Counted from the stretch's first letter, positions 27,025-40,056 are shown. The stretch is 64,000 nucleotides of DNA from Mycobacterium xenopi (GCF_009936235.1 NZ_AP022314.1:3782001-3846000), one strand, 5' to 3'. The notes: a model not told the origin generated them from the sequence alone. A program made the numbers and translations.

Positions 27025-27287
27025 TCAAGCCGCCCCCGGCTCACGCTTGGCCGCCGTGACCGCACGCATCGCCCGGTTGCGAGCACCGCGACGCCCGTAT
27101 AGCCGAGCGCACATACTGGTCAAGACCTCGATCATGTCACGCACCAGATCATCGGTCGTCTCACCAGGATCGATGACCACGATCCGCCGGCCCTGAGCAG
27201 ACAGCGCCGCTTCCAGGTGCTCCACCCCAAAGCGCGCCAGCCGATCCCGATGCTCCACAACGATCACTCTCGCATCAGGATCCGACA
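27025..27287 (-). pseudogene. IS607-type serine recombinase, C-terminal fragment
   Basis: Carries the end of the catalytic domain: DPDARVIVVEHRDRLARFG with the conserved RDRLARFG motif, then DDLVRDMIEVLTSMCARLYG and a basic tail. It is the third part of one gene cut by two insertions; its 5' neighbour sequence lies at 28941-29110. Confidence 0.85.
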
Positions 27288-27521
27288 TTTAGCCTCTGTG
27301 TGAGTCCACGGGCAGGTCCGAGGGTCCGACTGGGACACGTGGTGATCCCTGAAGTTTGAGCGGCCTCCCGTGGACTTCGGTGTCTGGTCGTGCGGTGTCC
27401 TTGTTCGGGAACTTGGAGCCAGCCGGTGGGTGTGGACTCCTGCTTAGAGAATGTCTGGGCCGTGGCCGCGGCGCTCAGTCACCTGGTGGTCTGAAAGAGC
27501 CAGTGGCAGAAGGGTTTTACA
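27288..27521 (+). ncRNA. candidate bridge-RNA region of the IS110 element
   Basis: Non-coding left end upstream of the IS110 transposase, where characterised IS110-group elements encode a structured bridge RNA that pairs with target and donor DNA. It contains a 9-base inverted repeat (GTCCACGGG at 27304-27312, CCCGTGGAC at 27367-27375) and further G-rich stems. The RNA ends and guide loops cannot be set from one copy. Confidence 0.45.
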
Positions 27522-28925
27522 GTGACATTGACGTTGGGGATCGACGTTGCGGTTCGGGCTGCGCATCAAGCGACGCTGTCCCGTGACGGCAAGACGGTGT
27601 GGCGGGGTCGTAAGTTCATGACCCGCACCGAGGAGCTGGAGCGGGTGTGGGCCGATGCGGGTGTCGAGGATCCGGCCGAGCTGACGGTGGTCCTAGAGCC
27701 CACCAGAAACGCCTGGATCGTGATCGCCGAGTGGTTTCGCCGGCGCGGCGCGAAGGTGGTGATGGTGCCGACCACGCAGTCGGCTGACCTGCGCAAGTAC
27801 TACTCCAAGCACGCCAAGAACGACCGGATCGACTCGGAGCTTTTGGCCCGGCTGCCGCTGCTGCATCCTGATGGGCTGCGTGAGTATTCCGGCCAAGGGC
27901 CGGCTAATCCGTTGCGGCGGCTGGTCAAGCAGCGTTCCACTATGGTCAAGCCCCGCACCGCGGTCTACGCCCGCCTCGACGCGCTGATCGAGCTGCTGGG
28001 ACCGACCTGGTATGCGGTACTGGGCTCGAATTACGGTAACGCCGCGCTGGAACTTTTGGCTCGTTACGCCGATCCGCACGCAGTGATCCGGCTCGGCCAG
28101 GCCAGACTGGCCCGGTTCCTTGCCACGCGGTCCCGCGGCAATTGGCGTGACGAGCATGCCGCCGGCCTAATCGCCGCAGCCAGAGAAACCCTCGCCCTAT
28201 GGAATGTCGAGGGCACCGATGGGATGGACTTCGCCGAACTGTCCGCCGATATCGCCCACGAGGCCGAACAAGCATTGTTTTTGACCCGTCAGATCAAAGC
28301 GATCGACGAGCGGATCGCCAACCTCTACACAGACGCCGACCCGCAGGGGATCGTCGCGTCCGCACCCGGCGTCGGCCCCACCATCAGCGCGGTCATCGCC
28401 GGCCGGATCGGCGACCCGCACCGGTCCACCTCGCTTGCGGCGATCCGCGCCTACACCGGACTAATCCCGAAAGTCAGCCAATCAGGGGTGGTCAAGACCG
28501 AATCGTCGATCACCAAGGCCGGCGACCCACTACTGCGCGAAATGCTTTACACCGCAGCCGATCAGGCACGCAAAGTCGACCCCCAATTTGCCGCAAAGTA
28601 CCAGCGTCTGATGGCCGGGGACCGCCACCACGACTCAGCGATCTGCCACCTTGCCACCATGCTGGTCACCCGCATCGCCACCTGCATGCGCGCAGGACAG
28701 CGCTACCAACTGCGCGACATCGACGGAACCGCGATTACAGAATCCCAAGGCCGCGTCATCATCAAACAGCGTTACCAACTCGACCCCCGCCAGCGCGACC
28801 ACGCCCGCCACAAACTCATGCACAAGCGCCGCAATAAGGCGGGCCAGGCGTCACAGGAGTCGCCAAGCGCTCCAACATCCCAGCCCGCTAAACCCAAGCC
28901 TACGACGAGCCCACAAGTGGCTTGA
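27522..28925 (+). CDS. IS110-family transposase (DEDD/RuvC-like recombinase)
   Basis: Transposase of 467 residues. The N-terminal RuvC-like domain starts with TLGIDVAVRAAHQ (first aspartate Asp6), then VVLEPTRNAW with the glutamate, and KNDRIDSELLARL with the paired aspartates. The C-terminal Tnp-IS116 domain begins at SAPGVGPTISAVIAGRIG and holds SSITKAGDPLLREML with a serine typical of the family's catalytic helix. The frame is intact. The GTG at 27522 has no strong ribosome site. The last 40 residues are lysine/proline-rich and variable in this family. Confidence 0.93.
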   Translation: MTLTLGIDVAVRAAHQATLSRDGKTVWRGRKFMTRTEELERVWADAGVEDPAELTVVLEPTRNAWIVIAEWFRRRGAKVVMVPTTQSADLRKYYSKHAKNDRIDSELLARLPLLHPDGLREYSGQGPANPLRRLVKQRSTMVKPRTAVYARLDALIELLGPTWYAVLGSNYGNAALELLARYADPHAVIRLGQARLARFLATRSRGNWRDEHAAGLIAAARETLALWNVEGTDGMDFAELSADIAHEAEQALFLTRQIKAIDERIANLYTDADPQGIVASAPGVGPTISAVIAGRIGDPHRSTSLAAIRAYTGLIPKVSQSGVVKTESSITKAGDPLLREMLYTAADQARKVDPQFAAKYQRLMAGDRHHDSAICHLATMLVTRIATCMRAGQRYQLRDIDGTAITESQGRVIIKQRYQLDPRQRDHARHKLMHKRRNKAGQASQESPSAPTSQPAKPKPTTSPQVA

Positions 28926-28940
28926 CTTCAGTTAGGAACT

Positions 28941-29110
28941 CAAGATGCGCCGCAGCTTGGGTCGCTTACCGTTCAGGCCGGAACCGACCTCGCACACCAC
29001 TTGCCCACCTCCAAGTCACGCTCTGTGGCCCACGCGGTTAGACGCGCCACCTGACGATCCAAATCCGAACGCCGATCATGGCTGGACACCCGCGCATACA
29101 GCACCACTCC
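28941..29110 (-). pseudogene. IS607-type serine recombinase, middle fragment with frameshift
   Basis: Holds the catalytic-serine motif GVVLYARVSSHDRRSDLDRQ and continues ARLTAWATERDLEVG. It then goes out of frame near 29010, where one C is missing before the CAAGTGGTGTGC stretch. In the other frame it reads EVGSGLNGKRPKLRRIL and joins the C-terminal fragment. Flanked by the IS110 and IS3 elements. Confidence 0.85.
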
Positions 29111-29156
29111 CGGGAAATCCCCCGAAAGTGTGGAGGCATGCACTATGAGGTAGGGC

Positions 29157-29447
29157 ATGTCAGAGACACGTAGGAAGTTCGATCAGGAGTTTCGGGAGGG
29201 AGCGGTACGGATCGTCCGGGATACCGGTAAGCCGATCGCCCAGGTGGCCCGAGACCTCGGAATCCATCCGGGCACCCTGGGTAATTGGGTGGCCAAGGAT
29301 CGCGCTGAACGTGAAGGCACGCAGGGGCTTTCCAGCGGTGATATCGCCGAGTTGAAGCGGCTGCGCGCCGAGGTGGCCGAGTTGCGCATGGAGCGTGATG
29401 TCCTCAAGCGATCCGTGGTCCTGTGGGTAAAGGAGGCGACGAGGTGA
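29157..29447 (+). CDS. IS3-family OrfA (helix-turn-helix transposase subunit)
   Basis: Protein of 96 residues: a DNA-binding helix-turn-helix (KFDQEFREGAVRIVRDTGKP, QVARDLGIHPGTLGNW) and a leucine-zipper-like C-terminus (LKRLRAEVAELRMERDVLKR). OrfA binds the element ends and, in this family, is joined to OrfB by a -1 frameshift. The downstream frame is indeed -1. Its stop overlaps the orfB GTG by 3 bases. Confidence 0.9.
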   Translation: MSETRRKFDQEFREGAVRIVRDTGKPIAQVARDLGIHPGTLGNWVAKDRAEREGTQGLSSGDIAELKRLRAEVAELRMERDVLKRSVVLWVKEATR

Positions 29448-30337
29448 GTGTGGCCCGCTTCATCGCCGACCAGAGGACCTTGCACCGGGTGCCACACACG
29501 GTGTGCTGCGCGATCTTGGGGGTGAGCGTGTCCTGGTTCTACAAGTGGTTGGACCGCCAGCCCACCGAGCGCCAGTGCCGCCGCGCCGCGCTCGATACGC
29601 GGGTGGGCGAGCTGTTCGAACGCTCCAAACGCACCTACGGGTCGCCGCGTATCCACGCTGATCTGCGCGAGGAGGGGTGGCGGGTCAGCGTGAACACCGT
29701 GGCCGACTCGATGCGCCGGCAGGGGCTGGCCGCGCGCAAGCCCAAGCGGCCACGAGGGTTAACCAAGCAGGATAAGACGGCACCCACGTTCGCCGACCTG
29801 CTGTGGCGTGACTTCACCGCCTCGGCGCTCAACCGTAAATGGTGCGGCGATATCACCGAGATCCCCACCGACGAGGGCAAACTGTATTTGGCTTCGGTCC
29901 TGGATTTGTGTGGGCGGCGTTTGCTGTCGTGTCCGATGTCGGATCACCCCGATGCCGAGCTGGCCGGCGATGCGATCAAGATGGCTGTCGCGGTGCGTGG
30001 TGGAAAGAACGTGATCGACGGCGTGATTTTCCATACTGATCGCGGATCGACTTACACTGCAGGTAGTTTCACTGCACTGTGTCGGCGCCTGGGCATCCGC
30101 CAATCAATGGGACGTGTCGGGTCATGCTTCGATAACGCCGCCAGCGAGGCGTTCTTCTCCACCCTGCAGCACGAGGTCCTCTCGCGGCATCACTTTGCCA
30201 CCAAGGCTCAGGCTCGCGCCGTCATCACGGCCTGGTGCCATGATTTCTACAACACTCAACGTCGGCACAGCTCCGCCGGCTTGCTGCCGCCAATCGAGTA
30301 CGAAAAGATCGCTGCCAACCAGTCGCAGGCAGCATAG
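29444..30337 (+). CDS. IS3-family OrfB (DDE integrase)
   Basis: Integrase-core protein of 297 residues. An HTH_21 region (RTYGSPRIHADLREEGW) is followed by the rve core with its three acidic residues: WCGDITEIPTDEG, GVIFHTDRGSTYT and FDNAASEAFFSTLQHE. GTG at 29444 has a perfect AAAGGAGG ribosome site 7 bases upstream and overlaps the orfA stop, so it can be translated by coupling as well as by -1 frameshift from orfA (in-frame codons extend back to 29423). Confidence 0.92.
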   Translation: MSVARFIADQRTLHRVPHTVCCAILGVSVSWFYKWLDRQPTERQCRRAALDTRVGELFERSKRTYGSPRIHADLREEGWRVSVNTVADSMRRQGLAARKPKRPRGLTKQDKTAPTFADLLWRDFTASALNRKWCGDITEIPTDEGKLYLASVLDLCGRRLLSCPMSDHPDAELAGDAIKMAVAVRGGKNVIDGVIFHTDRGSTYTAGSFTALCRRLGIRQSMGRVGSCFDNAASEAFFSTLQHEVLSRHHFATKAQARAVITAWCHDFYNTQRRHSSAGLLPPIEYEKIAANQSQAA

Positions 30338-30364
30338 AGAACGCCTCCACGATTTCAGGGGAAG

Positions 30365-30520
30365 CCCACCCGCCACCGCGGCCGACGCCGATGCGGCCGT
30401 CTTCACCAGGATCAACCGGCCAACCCGCTCCGCGGGCATCGGCAACGCCCCTTCCCGAAACCAGCGATAAGCCGTATGTCGGTTCACCCCAACCGACTTA
30501 GCCCAATCCGCCAGATTCAC
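30365..30520 (-). pseudogene. IS607-type serine recombinase, N-terminal fragment
   Basis: The MerR-like DNA-binding start of the recombinase: VNLADWAKSVGVNRHTAYRW, then VPAERVGRLILVK-like sequence and an Ala/Ser linker, cut after 52 codons by the IS3 element. The GTG at 30520 is the gene's start. It continues at 29110. The element's own left end should lie just beyond 30520. Confidence 0.85.
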
Positions 30521-31308
30521 GCCGCCAATTAGAACACACTAACGCACACCTAAATACACTCGACACACAACAGTTCACAACCCTTAACACTGGCGAGCCG
30601 TAATGCCGCTCGCTGCCCGGCCAGCCCAATTGCTTCTACACGGACCGCTTGTCGATGCCTCCGTGTGGCAGGCCGCGGTGTGACCCTTCGGCGTTGCAGC
30701 GCAGACATAGTCGGTCATCCTTGGCGAGAGGACGTCGAAACCCACGATGTTTAGGTCGTTCACCGGCTCCCTGAGGCGGTCCCGGTCTACCGCGTACGCT
30801 GGTTCGAAAAATGCTGTGCGCCTTAGATTTCCGGCAATGACCCAGACCGAGAATGTCGGCGGCCAGCGGGTCGTACTGTCGGCAATTCTTCACCCGGCTG
30901 CGGTAGGCCTGGGTTGTCCACAACCTCTCGACCGACAAGAGGTGCCGGTCGACGTTCGGCCACCGGTTGATCGAGCCGAACGGGCGGACGAACTGTTCAG
31001 ATTGAGGAGATCAGCGAACCGCGCCGCGGGCAAACGGTTCGCCGTCGTGACGAACATTCGGCTTTGTGACGCGGTCTACGCGGGTTCCACTGCCCAGACG
31101 GGGACTGACGTCTCGGAACGTTTACTCGCCAGCCATCGCCGCGGTGCCGATGCGACACGGTTCGGCAGGCGCCCGGTGGGTCGCCAAAGTAGCCGACGTT
31201 CCCGTGTTTGAGCCAATAGTTTGCGCGGCTACCGATTTGCCAGCGCGAAAATGTGCCAAGTTCTGGCAAACACCGGCCAAACCGCGTGGTCCAAGTAACA
31301 TCGGTCGC
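30521..31308. other. 788-base stretch without an intact gene; decayed coding traces
   Basis: No intact gene fits. The minus strand from about 31020 down to 30650 reads as protein-like in two successive frames (SINRWPNVDRHLLSVERLW and YDPLAADILGLGH, then SVWVIAGNLRRTAFFEPAY and LNIVGFDVLSPR), which looks like an old gene broken by a frameshift near 30850. The product is not recognised. The last 75 bases hold the inverted repeat and -10 of the first tetR gene. Immediately after 30520 an AT-richer stretch (to about 30600) probably marks the end of the IS607-type element. Confidence 0.4.
31236..31270. promoter_or_regulatory. inverted repeat upstream of tetR, possible operator, with -10
   Basis: TTTGCCAG (31236-31243) and CTGGCAAA (31263-31270) form 8-base arms 19 bases apart, with an inner TGCCA-AGTTC-TGGCA pair at 31254-31268. 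TAACAT at 31296-31301 is a -10 placed 7 bases before the ATG at 31309, which implies a leaderless transcript. The repeat would cover the -35 region, as in TetR self-repression. Confidence 0.45.
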
Positions 31309-31965
31309 ATGCGACCGACGCGGCGGCGGTTATCACCCGAGGACCGGCGCGCCGAGTTGCTGGCACTGGGTGCGGAAGTGTTCGGCCAACGCCCCTATGA
31401 CGAGGTCCGCATCGACGAGGTCGCCGAGCGGGCCGGGGTGTCGCGGGCGCTGATGTACCACTACTTCCCCGACAAGCGGGCGTTTTTCGCTGCCGTGGTC
31501 AAATACGAGGCCGAGCGACTGATCGAGGCCACCAGCCACCTGCCGTTGCCGGGCCAGACACTGTTCGAAGAAGTGCGCACGGGTGTGCTCGCCTACATGG
31601 AGTACCAGCAACAGCATCCGCACTCCGCGTGGGCTGCCTACGTCGGCATCGGCCGATCCGACCCGGTACTGCTCGGCATCGACGATGAAGCCAAGAACCG
31701 TCAACTCGAGCATGTCATGAGCCGGATCGTGGAGATCGAGGGCCCCGACGAAAAACTGGACCCCGACGTCGAACGCAATCTCCGGATGGTGGTGCACGGC
31801 TGGTTGGCGTTCACCTTCGAGTTGTGCCGGCAACGGATCATCGACCCATCGACCGATGCCGGCCAACTCGCCGATGCCTGTGCGCACGCGCTGCTCGACG
31901 CGGTGTCGCGAGTCCCCGGCATTCCCACCACGCTGGCCGCCGCGATCGCGCCCGATAAACGTTGA
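31309..31965 (+). CDS. TetR-family regulator, copy 1 (Rv3295-like)
   Basis: TetR/AcrR repressor of 218 residues. The DNA-binding helix-turn-helix is at about residues 30-55 (RIDEVAERAGVSRALMYHYF, PDKRAFFAAVV); the rest is a helical ligand domain (YMEYQQQHPHSAWAAYVG, LAFTFELCRQRIIDPSTDAG). ATG at 31309 follows a -10 at leaderless spacing. It stands in the place of Rv3295, upstream of lhr. The target genes are unknown. It is one of a tandem pair; the second copy starts 100 bases after this stop. Confidence 0.88.
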   Translation: MRPTRRRLSPEDRRAELLALGAEVFGQRPYDEVRIDEVAERAGVSRALMYHYFPDKRAFFAAVVKYEAERLIEATSHLPLPGQTLFEEVRTGVLAYMEYQQQHPHSAWAAYVGIGRSDPVLLGIDDEAKNRQLEHVMSRIVEIEGPDEKLDPDVERNLRMVVHGWLAFTFELCRQRIIDPSTDAGQLADACAHALLDAVSRVPGIPTTLAAAIAPDKR

Positions 31966-32064
31966 CCCGCCCCGGACCGACGACCCGCGCGGGTTCATCA
32001 ACTCATAAATTCCTCATAGTTCCAATTAGACGCCTGTTGAATCGTTTGCCCGTAGCATCGGGGC

Positions 32065-32756
32065 ATGCAAGCGACCAGGCGGCGACTGTCCCCGAGGACC
32101 GGCGCGCCGAGTTGCTGGCCCTGGGCGCCGAAGTGTTCGGCCAACGCCCCTACGACGAGGTCCGCATCGACGAGGTCGCCGAGCGGGCCGGGGTATCGCG
32201 GGCGCTGATGTACCACTACTTCCCCGACAAGCGGGCGTTCTTTGCCGCCGTCGTCAAATACGAGGCCGAGCGGCTGTTGGAGGCGACGGCCAATCCGCCC
32301 AACGCCGGGACCACGCTGTTCGAGCGGGTGCGCGCCGGGGTGCTGGCATATGTCGACTACCACCAGCGCCATCCGCACGCGGCCTGGGCTGTCTACGTTC
32401 GGGCAGGTCGCTATGACCCGGTCCTTGGGCAGATCGACGATGAGGCCAAGAAGCGTCAGATGGAGCGTGTCATGGCCGCCGCCAAGGCGTTGGTGCCGGG
32501 CGGCCTGGAAGAGGGTCTGGACCCAGACGTCGAACGCAACCTGCGGGCGACGGTGTACGGGTGGCTGTCGTTCACGTTCGAGATGTGCCGTCAGCGAATC
32601 ATGGACCCCTCGTTGGACGCCGGATACCTGGGCGACACGTGTGCACATGCCTTGCTCGACGCGATCGGCCGGGTGCCGGGCATTCCGCCCGAACTGGCCG
32701 ATGCCGTGGCGGCCGACAAGCGCTCAACCACGCTCACACCAGAAATGCCAGGCTGA
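32065..32756 (+). pseudogene. TetR-family regulator, copy 2, frameshifted near its start
   Basis: Nearly the same protein as copy 1 (identical over the helix-turn-helix, diverged in the ligand half: YVDYHQRHPHAAWAVYVRAG). The natural ATG at 32065, with a TAGCAT -10 just upstream like copy 1, gives MQATRRRLSP. It then goes out of frame because one base is missing near 32092 (copy 1: TCACCCGAG, here TCCCCGAG). Everything after is in the frame that opens at TTG 31962, which overlaps the stop of copy 1 (TTGA), so a longer coupled product is conceivable. It is either a recent pseudogene or a sequencing error. Confidence 0.7.
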
Positions 32757-33051
32757 GACACACCAGCACGGTCAAGATCGACAGTTCTCGCCACGGTCGC
32801 CATGGAGCGTCTTGGACGGCATATGACATCGTCTTGATCGGCGCCAACGGTTCAGGTGCGGCTCGGTCTGCGGGCACCGGCGCATGAAACTCGTGAAAGT
32901 ACAGCTGTATCAGGGTGGCTCCGATCCAGATGCCGCCCAGGAAGCTGACCGCTTCGATTCCGCGCCATATCAACAGCACCGCCAACGCGATCGTAAACAG
33001 CAGCACGAGCGGTATCGGGATGCGAGGGCATTTGTCGGTGCGAGTTGGCAC
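32734..33051 (-). CDS. small two-helix membrane protein
   Basis: Protein of 105 residues with two hydrophobic helices (about 11-31 and 33-50: IPIPLVLLFTIALAVLLIW, then AVSFLGGIWIGATLIQLYF), a loop and a third at the C-terminus (LSILTVLVCLSLAFLV). The GTG at 33051 lies 9 bases from the divergent lhr start. The 3' end overlaps the tetR copy 2 end by 23 bases. The family is not recognised. Called because the membrane pattern is coherent and the gap is otherwise empty. Confidence 0.55.
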   Translation of the reverse strand: MPTRTDKCPRIPIPLVLLFTIALAVLLIWRGIEAVSFLGGIWIGATLIQLYFHEFHAPVPADRAAPEPLAPIKTMSYAVQDAPWRPWRELSILTVLVCLSLAFLV

Positions 33052-33060
33052 GATGGCAAG

Positions 33061-37558
<4,498 letters not shown>

Positions 37559-37559
<1 letters not shown>

Positions 37560-38314
37560 TGCCCGAGGGCGACACCGTCTTTCGCACCGCCGCCACGCTG
37601 CGGAGGGCGCTGGCGGGCCGCACGTTGACGCGCTGCGACATCCGGGTGCCGCGGTTCGCCACGGTGGACCTTACCGGCCAGGTCGTCGACGAGGTGCTCA
37701 GCCGCGGCAAGCACCTATTCATCCGGGTCGGGCAGGCCAGCATCCATTCGCATTTGAAGATGGACGGCAGCTGGCGGGTGACCGCCCGCCCGGTGCGGAC
37801 CGATCACCGGGTCCGAATCATTCTGGAAGCCGCCGAAATCCGGGCTGTCGGCCTCGACCTGGGCGTACTGGAAGTCCTCAACCGAAACAACGACGCCAAC
37901 GTGGTCGCCCACCTAGGACCCGATCTGCTCGGTGACGACTGGAACCCGCACATCGCCGCAGGCAACCTCGCCGCCAACTCCCAGCGGCCCCTTGGCGAGA
38001 CGCTGCTCGACCAGAAGGTGATGGCGGGCATCGGCAACGTCTACTGCAACGAACTGTGCTTCCTCAGCGGGCATCTGCCCACCACGCCGGTCGGGATGCT
38101 CGCCGACCCGCTGCGCCTCGTCATGCGAGCTCGAGAGATGTTGTGGTTCAACCGGTCCCGCTTGAGTCGCTGCACCACCGGCGACACTCGACCCGGGCGC
38201 CAGCTTTGGGTATACGGACGTGCCGGGCAGCCATGCCGCCGCTGCGGAACCCTCATCGAATACGACAGCACCGGCAGGCGGGTGACCTACTGGTGCCCAT
38301 CGTGCCAACGCTGA
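37559..38314 (+). CDS. nei: endonuclease VIII Nei1 (Fpg/Nei family)
   Basis: DNA glycosylase/AP lyase of 251 residues that removes oxidised pyrimidines. After the initiator Met comes PEGDTVFRTA (catalytic Pro2 and Glu3), the central KHLFIRV and HLKMDGSWRV segments, and the C-terminal zinc finger CRRCGTLIEY...YWCPSCQR. The ATG overlaps the last base of the lhr stop, so lhr-nei is one DNA-repair operon as in M. tuberculosis (Rv3296-Rv3297). Length is normal. Confidence 0.95.
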
Positions 38315-38472
38315 ACGCCGACGGCATGTCCATCACGTTAACGATCGAGCGCAAAGACTTGCGTCGCGTCTAGCGTTCGCCAGTCTGATTGTGGCATGCC
38401 ATGATCGCAGTGTCAGCGACTTGGCGCGCCATCGGCAACACCCGCGCTTCTGCGTGGCGGAGAGGTTCGGCA

Positions 38473-38808
38473 ATGACGACGATCCGAGTGCGCTCGCTCG
38501 GTTCCGTGCGGTTACTATCGCCCGGCCTGGTTTTCGCGCTGCTGCTTGTGGGAGTGCCAGCGCCGCTCGCAAATGCCGACGCCGTCGACACCAATTTCCT
38601 GGCTGCGCTGAAGTCGAAGGGAATCAACTTCGTGTCCGCGCAATCCGCGATCATCGCCGGTCATGAGGTGTGCGACGAACTCGACCTCGGTAGGCAGAAG
38701 ACCGACGTGGCATCCGACGTGATGAAGAACAGCGATCTAGACGACTACCATGCCGGGTTTTTCGTCGGTGTCAGTGTTGCCGCGTTCTGCCCCAGGCATT
38801 CCGGATAG
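38473..38808 (+). CDS. secreted DUF732 protein
   Basis: Protein of 111 residues. A signal peptide (LLSPGLVFALLLVGVPAPLA, cut near ANA-DA) is followed by a small helical DUF732 domain (FLAALKSKGINFVSAQSAII) with two cysteines, in GHEVCDELD and AAFCPRH, that probably form a disulfide. DUF732 proteins are common secreted proteins of slow-growing mycobacteria; their role is unknown. ATG at 38473 gives the best signal peptide. Confidence 0.8.
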   Translation: MTTIRVRSLGSVRLLSPGLVFALLLVGVPAPLANADAVDTNFLAALKSKGINFVSAQSAIIAGHEVCDELDLGRQKTDVASDVMKNSDLDDYHAGFFVGVSVAAFCPRHSG

Positions 38809-38844
38809 ACCGTGCCGTCAACTCCTGCGCTGCCTGGGCGTCGC

Positions 38845-39954
38845 TCAACCCGCCGACGGCGGTCGGGGCATCACCGTTCCCTTGATCTCCAAACCGTATT
38901 CGAGGTCTTCGTACTTCTGCTGCTTGCGTTTGCGCCAGCCACTGCCCGCCGAAATCGGCGGCGGCAAAATCGGCGGCATCGACAACCCGGACTCACCCGC
39001 CGCAAGCGGCGATGCCGCTGACATCAGTTGCACCGGCGTCTGCGACGCGGGCAACAAGCCCACGACAGCGGGCGGCGCAGTCAGCTTGCCCATCGACACT
39101 CCAACACCTATCGCCGCCGTGGGCTCCGTTGAGAGTCCGGCGGCGCCGAATGCCCCCGGCCCTCTCAATGGGCCCAGAGCAGCCTCACCCTCCGAAAGGC
39201 CCTGGCCGATCTGGCTGCCCACTGTCTGCAGCGCCTGAGCCGACGTGTTCTGCGCCAGATAGCTGAGCAGGTTGATGGGAAATCCGGACGAGACGAATTG
39301 GTTGGCATAGGTGTTCGCCAATCCAAACCAGCCGCTTTGCGGATCGAAGCTCGCCAGCGACGCCACCGTCGACGCCGCCGCAGAACCGGAAGCGGTGGGC
39401 GCCATGCTGGCTTGGGCGGCCAGCCCGCTGGGATTGCTCACCGAGGGGGGCGAGGCAAACCCAGGCAGCGCGGTGGCGTGTGCCGAGGTCGCCTGATAAC
39501 GACTCATTGCCGCCGAGTTGTTCACCCACATGTCCTGGTATTGGTCTTCGGTCTCGGCAATCGCCGGGAGGTTGCGCCCGAAGCCGTTGGTGGCCAGCAG
39601 CTGTGCCAGCCGCATGCGGTTGGCGGCAACCTGCGCGACCGAAACCATGGCCACGCGGGCGGAATCGAACGCCGCAGCCGCGGTTTGGGTCGAAGAGGCT
39701 ATCCGCTGACATTGCTGCGCGGTGGTGCGCAGCCAGGTCAGGTAGGGTTCGACGGCCTGGGCCATCGCCGTCGCGGACGGACCGTGCCAGGTCCCAGTCA
39801 GCGACGACACTGCGGCGGCATAGCTTTCGGCGGACTCTTCCAGTTTGGCTCCGAGCTGCCGCCACGCCGTGGCAGCCTCGACCAGAGAGTGCGCACCGGG
39901 CCCCGAGTGGATCAGCGCGGAGGTGATCTCGGGGGGCAAAGTGATGAACTGCAT
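38845..39954 (-). CDS. PPE-family protein (orphan, SVP-type)
   Basis: PPE protein of 369 residues. The N-terminal PPE domain (about 1-175) has PPE at 7-9 after MQFITL, the WxG turn in SSLTGTWHGPSAT, and the helical hairpin common to the family. Residues 180-330 are Ala/Ser/Gly-rich. Residues around 310-325 (GVGVSMGKLTAPPA) match the PPE-SVP signature, and the tail ends basic. Such proteins are exported by ESX systems with a PE partner. No PE or ESX gene is adjacent, so the partner must lie elsewhere. M. tuberculosis has no PPE at this site (lpqC-atsB lie here instead). Confidence 0.9.
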   Translation of the reverse strand: MQFITLPPEITSALIHSGPGAHSLVEAATAWRQLGAKLEESAESYAAAVSSLTGTWHGPSATAMAQAVEPYLTWLRTTAQQCQRIASSTQTAAAAFDSARVAMVSVAQVAANRMRLAQLLATNGFGRNLPAIAETEDQYQDMWVNNSAAMSRYQATSAHATALPGFASPPSVSNPSGLAAQASMAPTASGSAAASTVASLASFDPQSGWFGLANTYANQFVSSGFPINLLSYLAQNTSAQALQTVGSQIGQGLSEGEAALGPLRGPGAFGAAGLSTEPTAAIGVGVSMGKLTAPPAVVGLLPASQTPVQLMSAASPLAAGESGLSMPPILPPPISAGSGWRKRKQQKYEDLEYGLEIKGTVMPRPPSAG

Positions 39955-40056
39955 GGCGACAAACACTGACTTCCGTGGGAAAACTCCTGGAACATTGCGT
40001 TGACCACGGTGAAAAATGCCCCGGAACATTAGGCATCGGCGCCGACATGCCTCAGA

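Larger units (their letters stand above)
27288..28940 (+). mobile_element. IS110-family insertion sequence, inserted in the recombinase gene
   Basis: Element of about 1653 bases inserted within the recombinase gene. Joining the outer sequences restores the frame (RILSDPDAR) and leaves the dinucleotide CA once; CA is present at both junctions (27286-27287 and 28941-28942). This is what is expected for IS110 elements, which lack terminal inverted repeats and target duplications and recombine at a core dinucleotide. It holds one transposase gene and a 230-base non-coding left end. Confidence 0.85.
29111..30364 (+). mobile_element. IS3-family insertion sequence
   Basis: Element of about 1.25 kb with two overlapping genes (orfA and orfB) and imperfect inverted ends: 29118-29137 (TCCCCCGAAAGTGTGGAGGC) and 30343-30362 on the other strand. 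It interrupts the IS607-type recombinase gene between its helix-turn-helix and catalytic parts. The outermost bases and target duplication cannot be fixed because short C/G runs occur on both sides. Confidence 0.85.

Noticed and set aside
29111..29137. Exact IS3 left boundary and target duplication
   Set aside because: C/G runs at both junctions allow several cuts; a 3-base CCC duplication is possible but cannot be proven.
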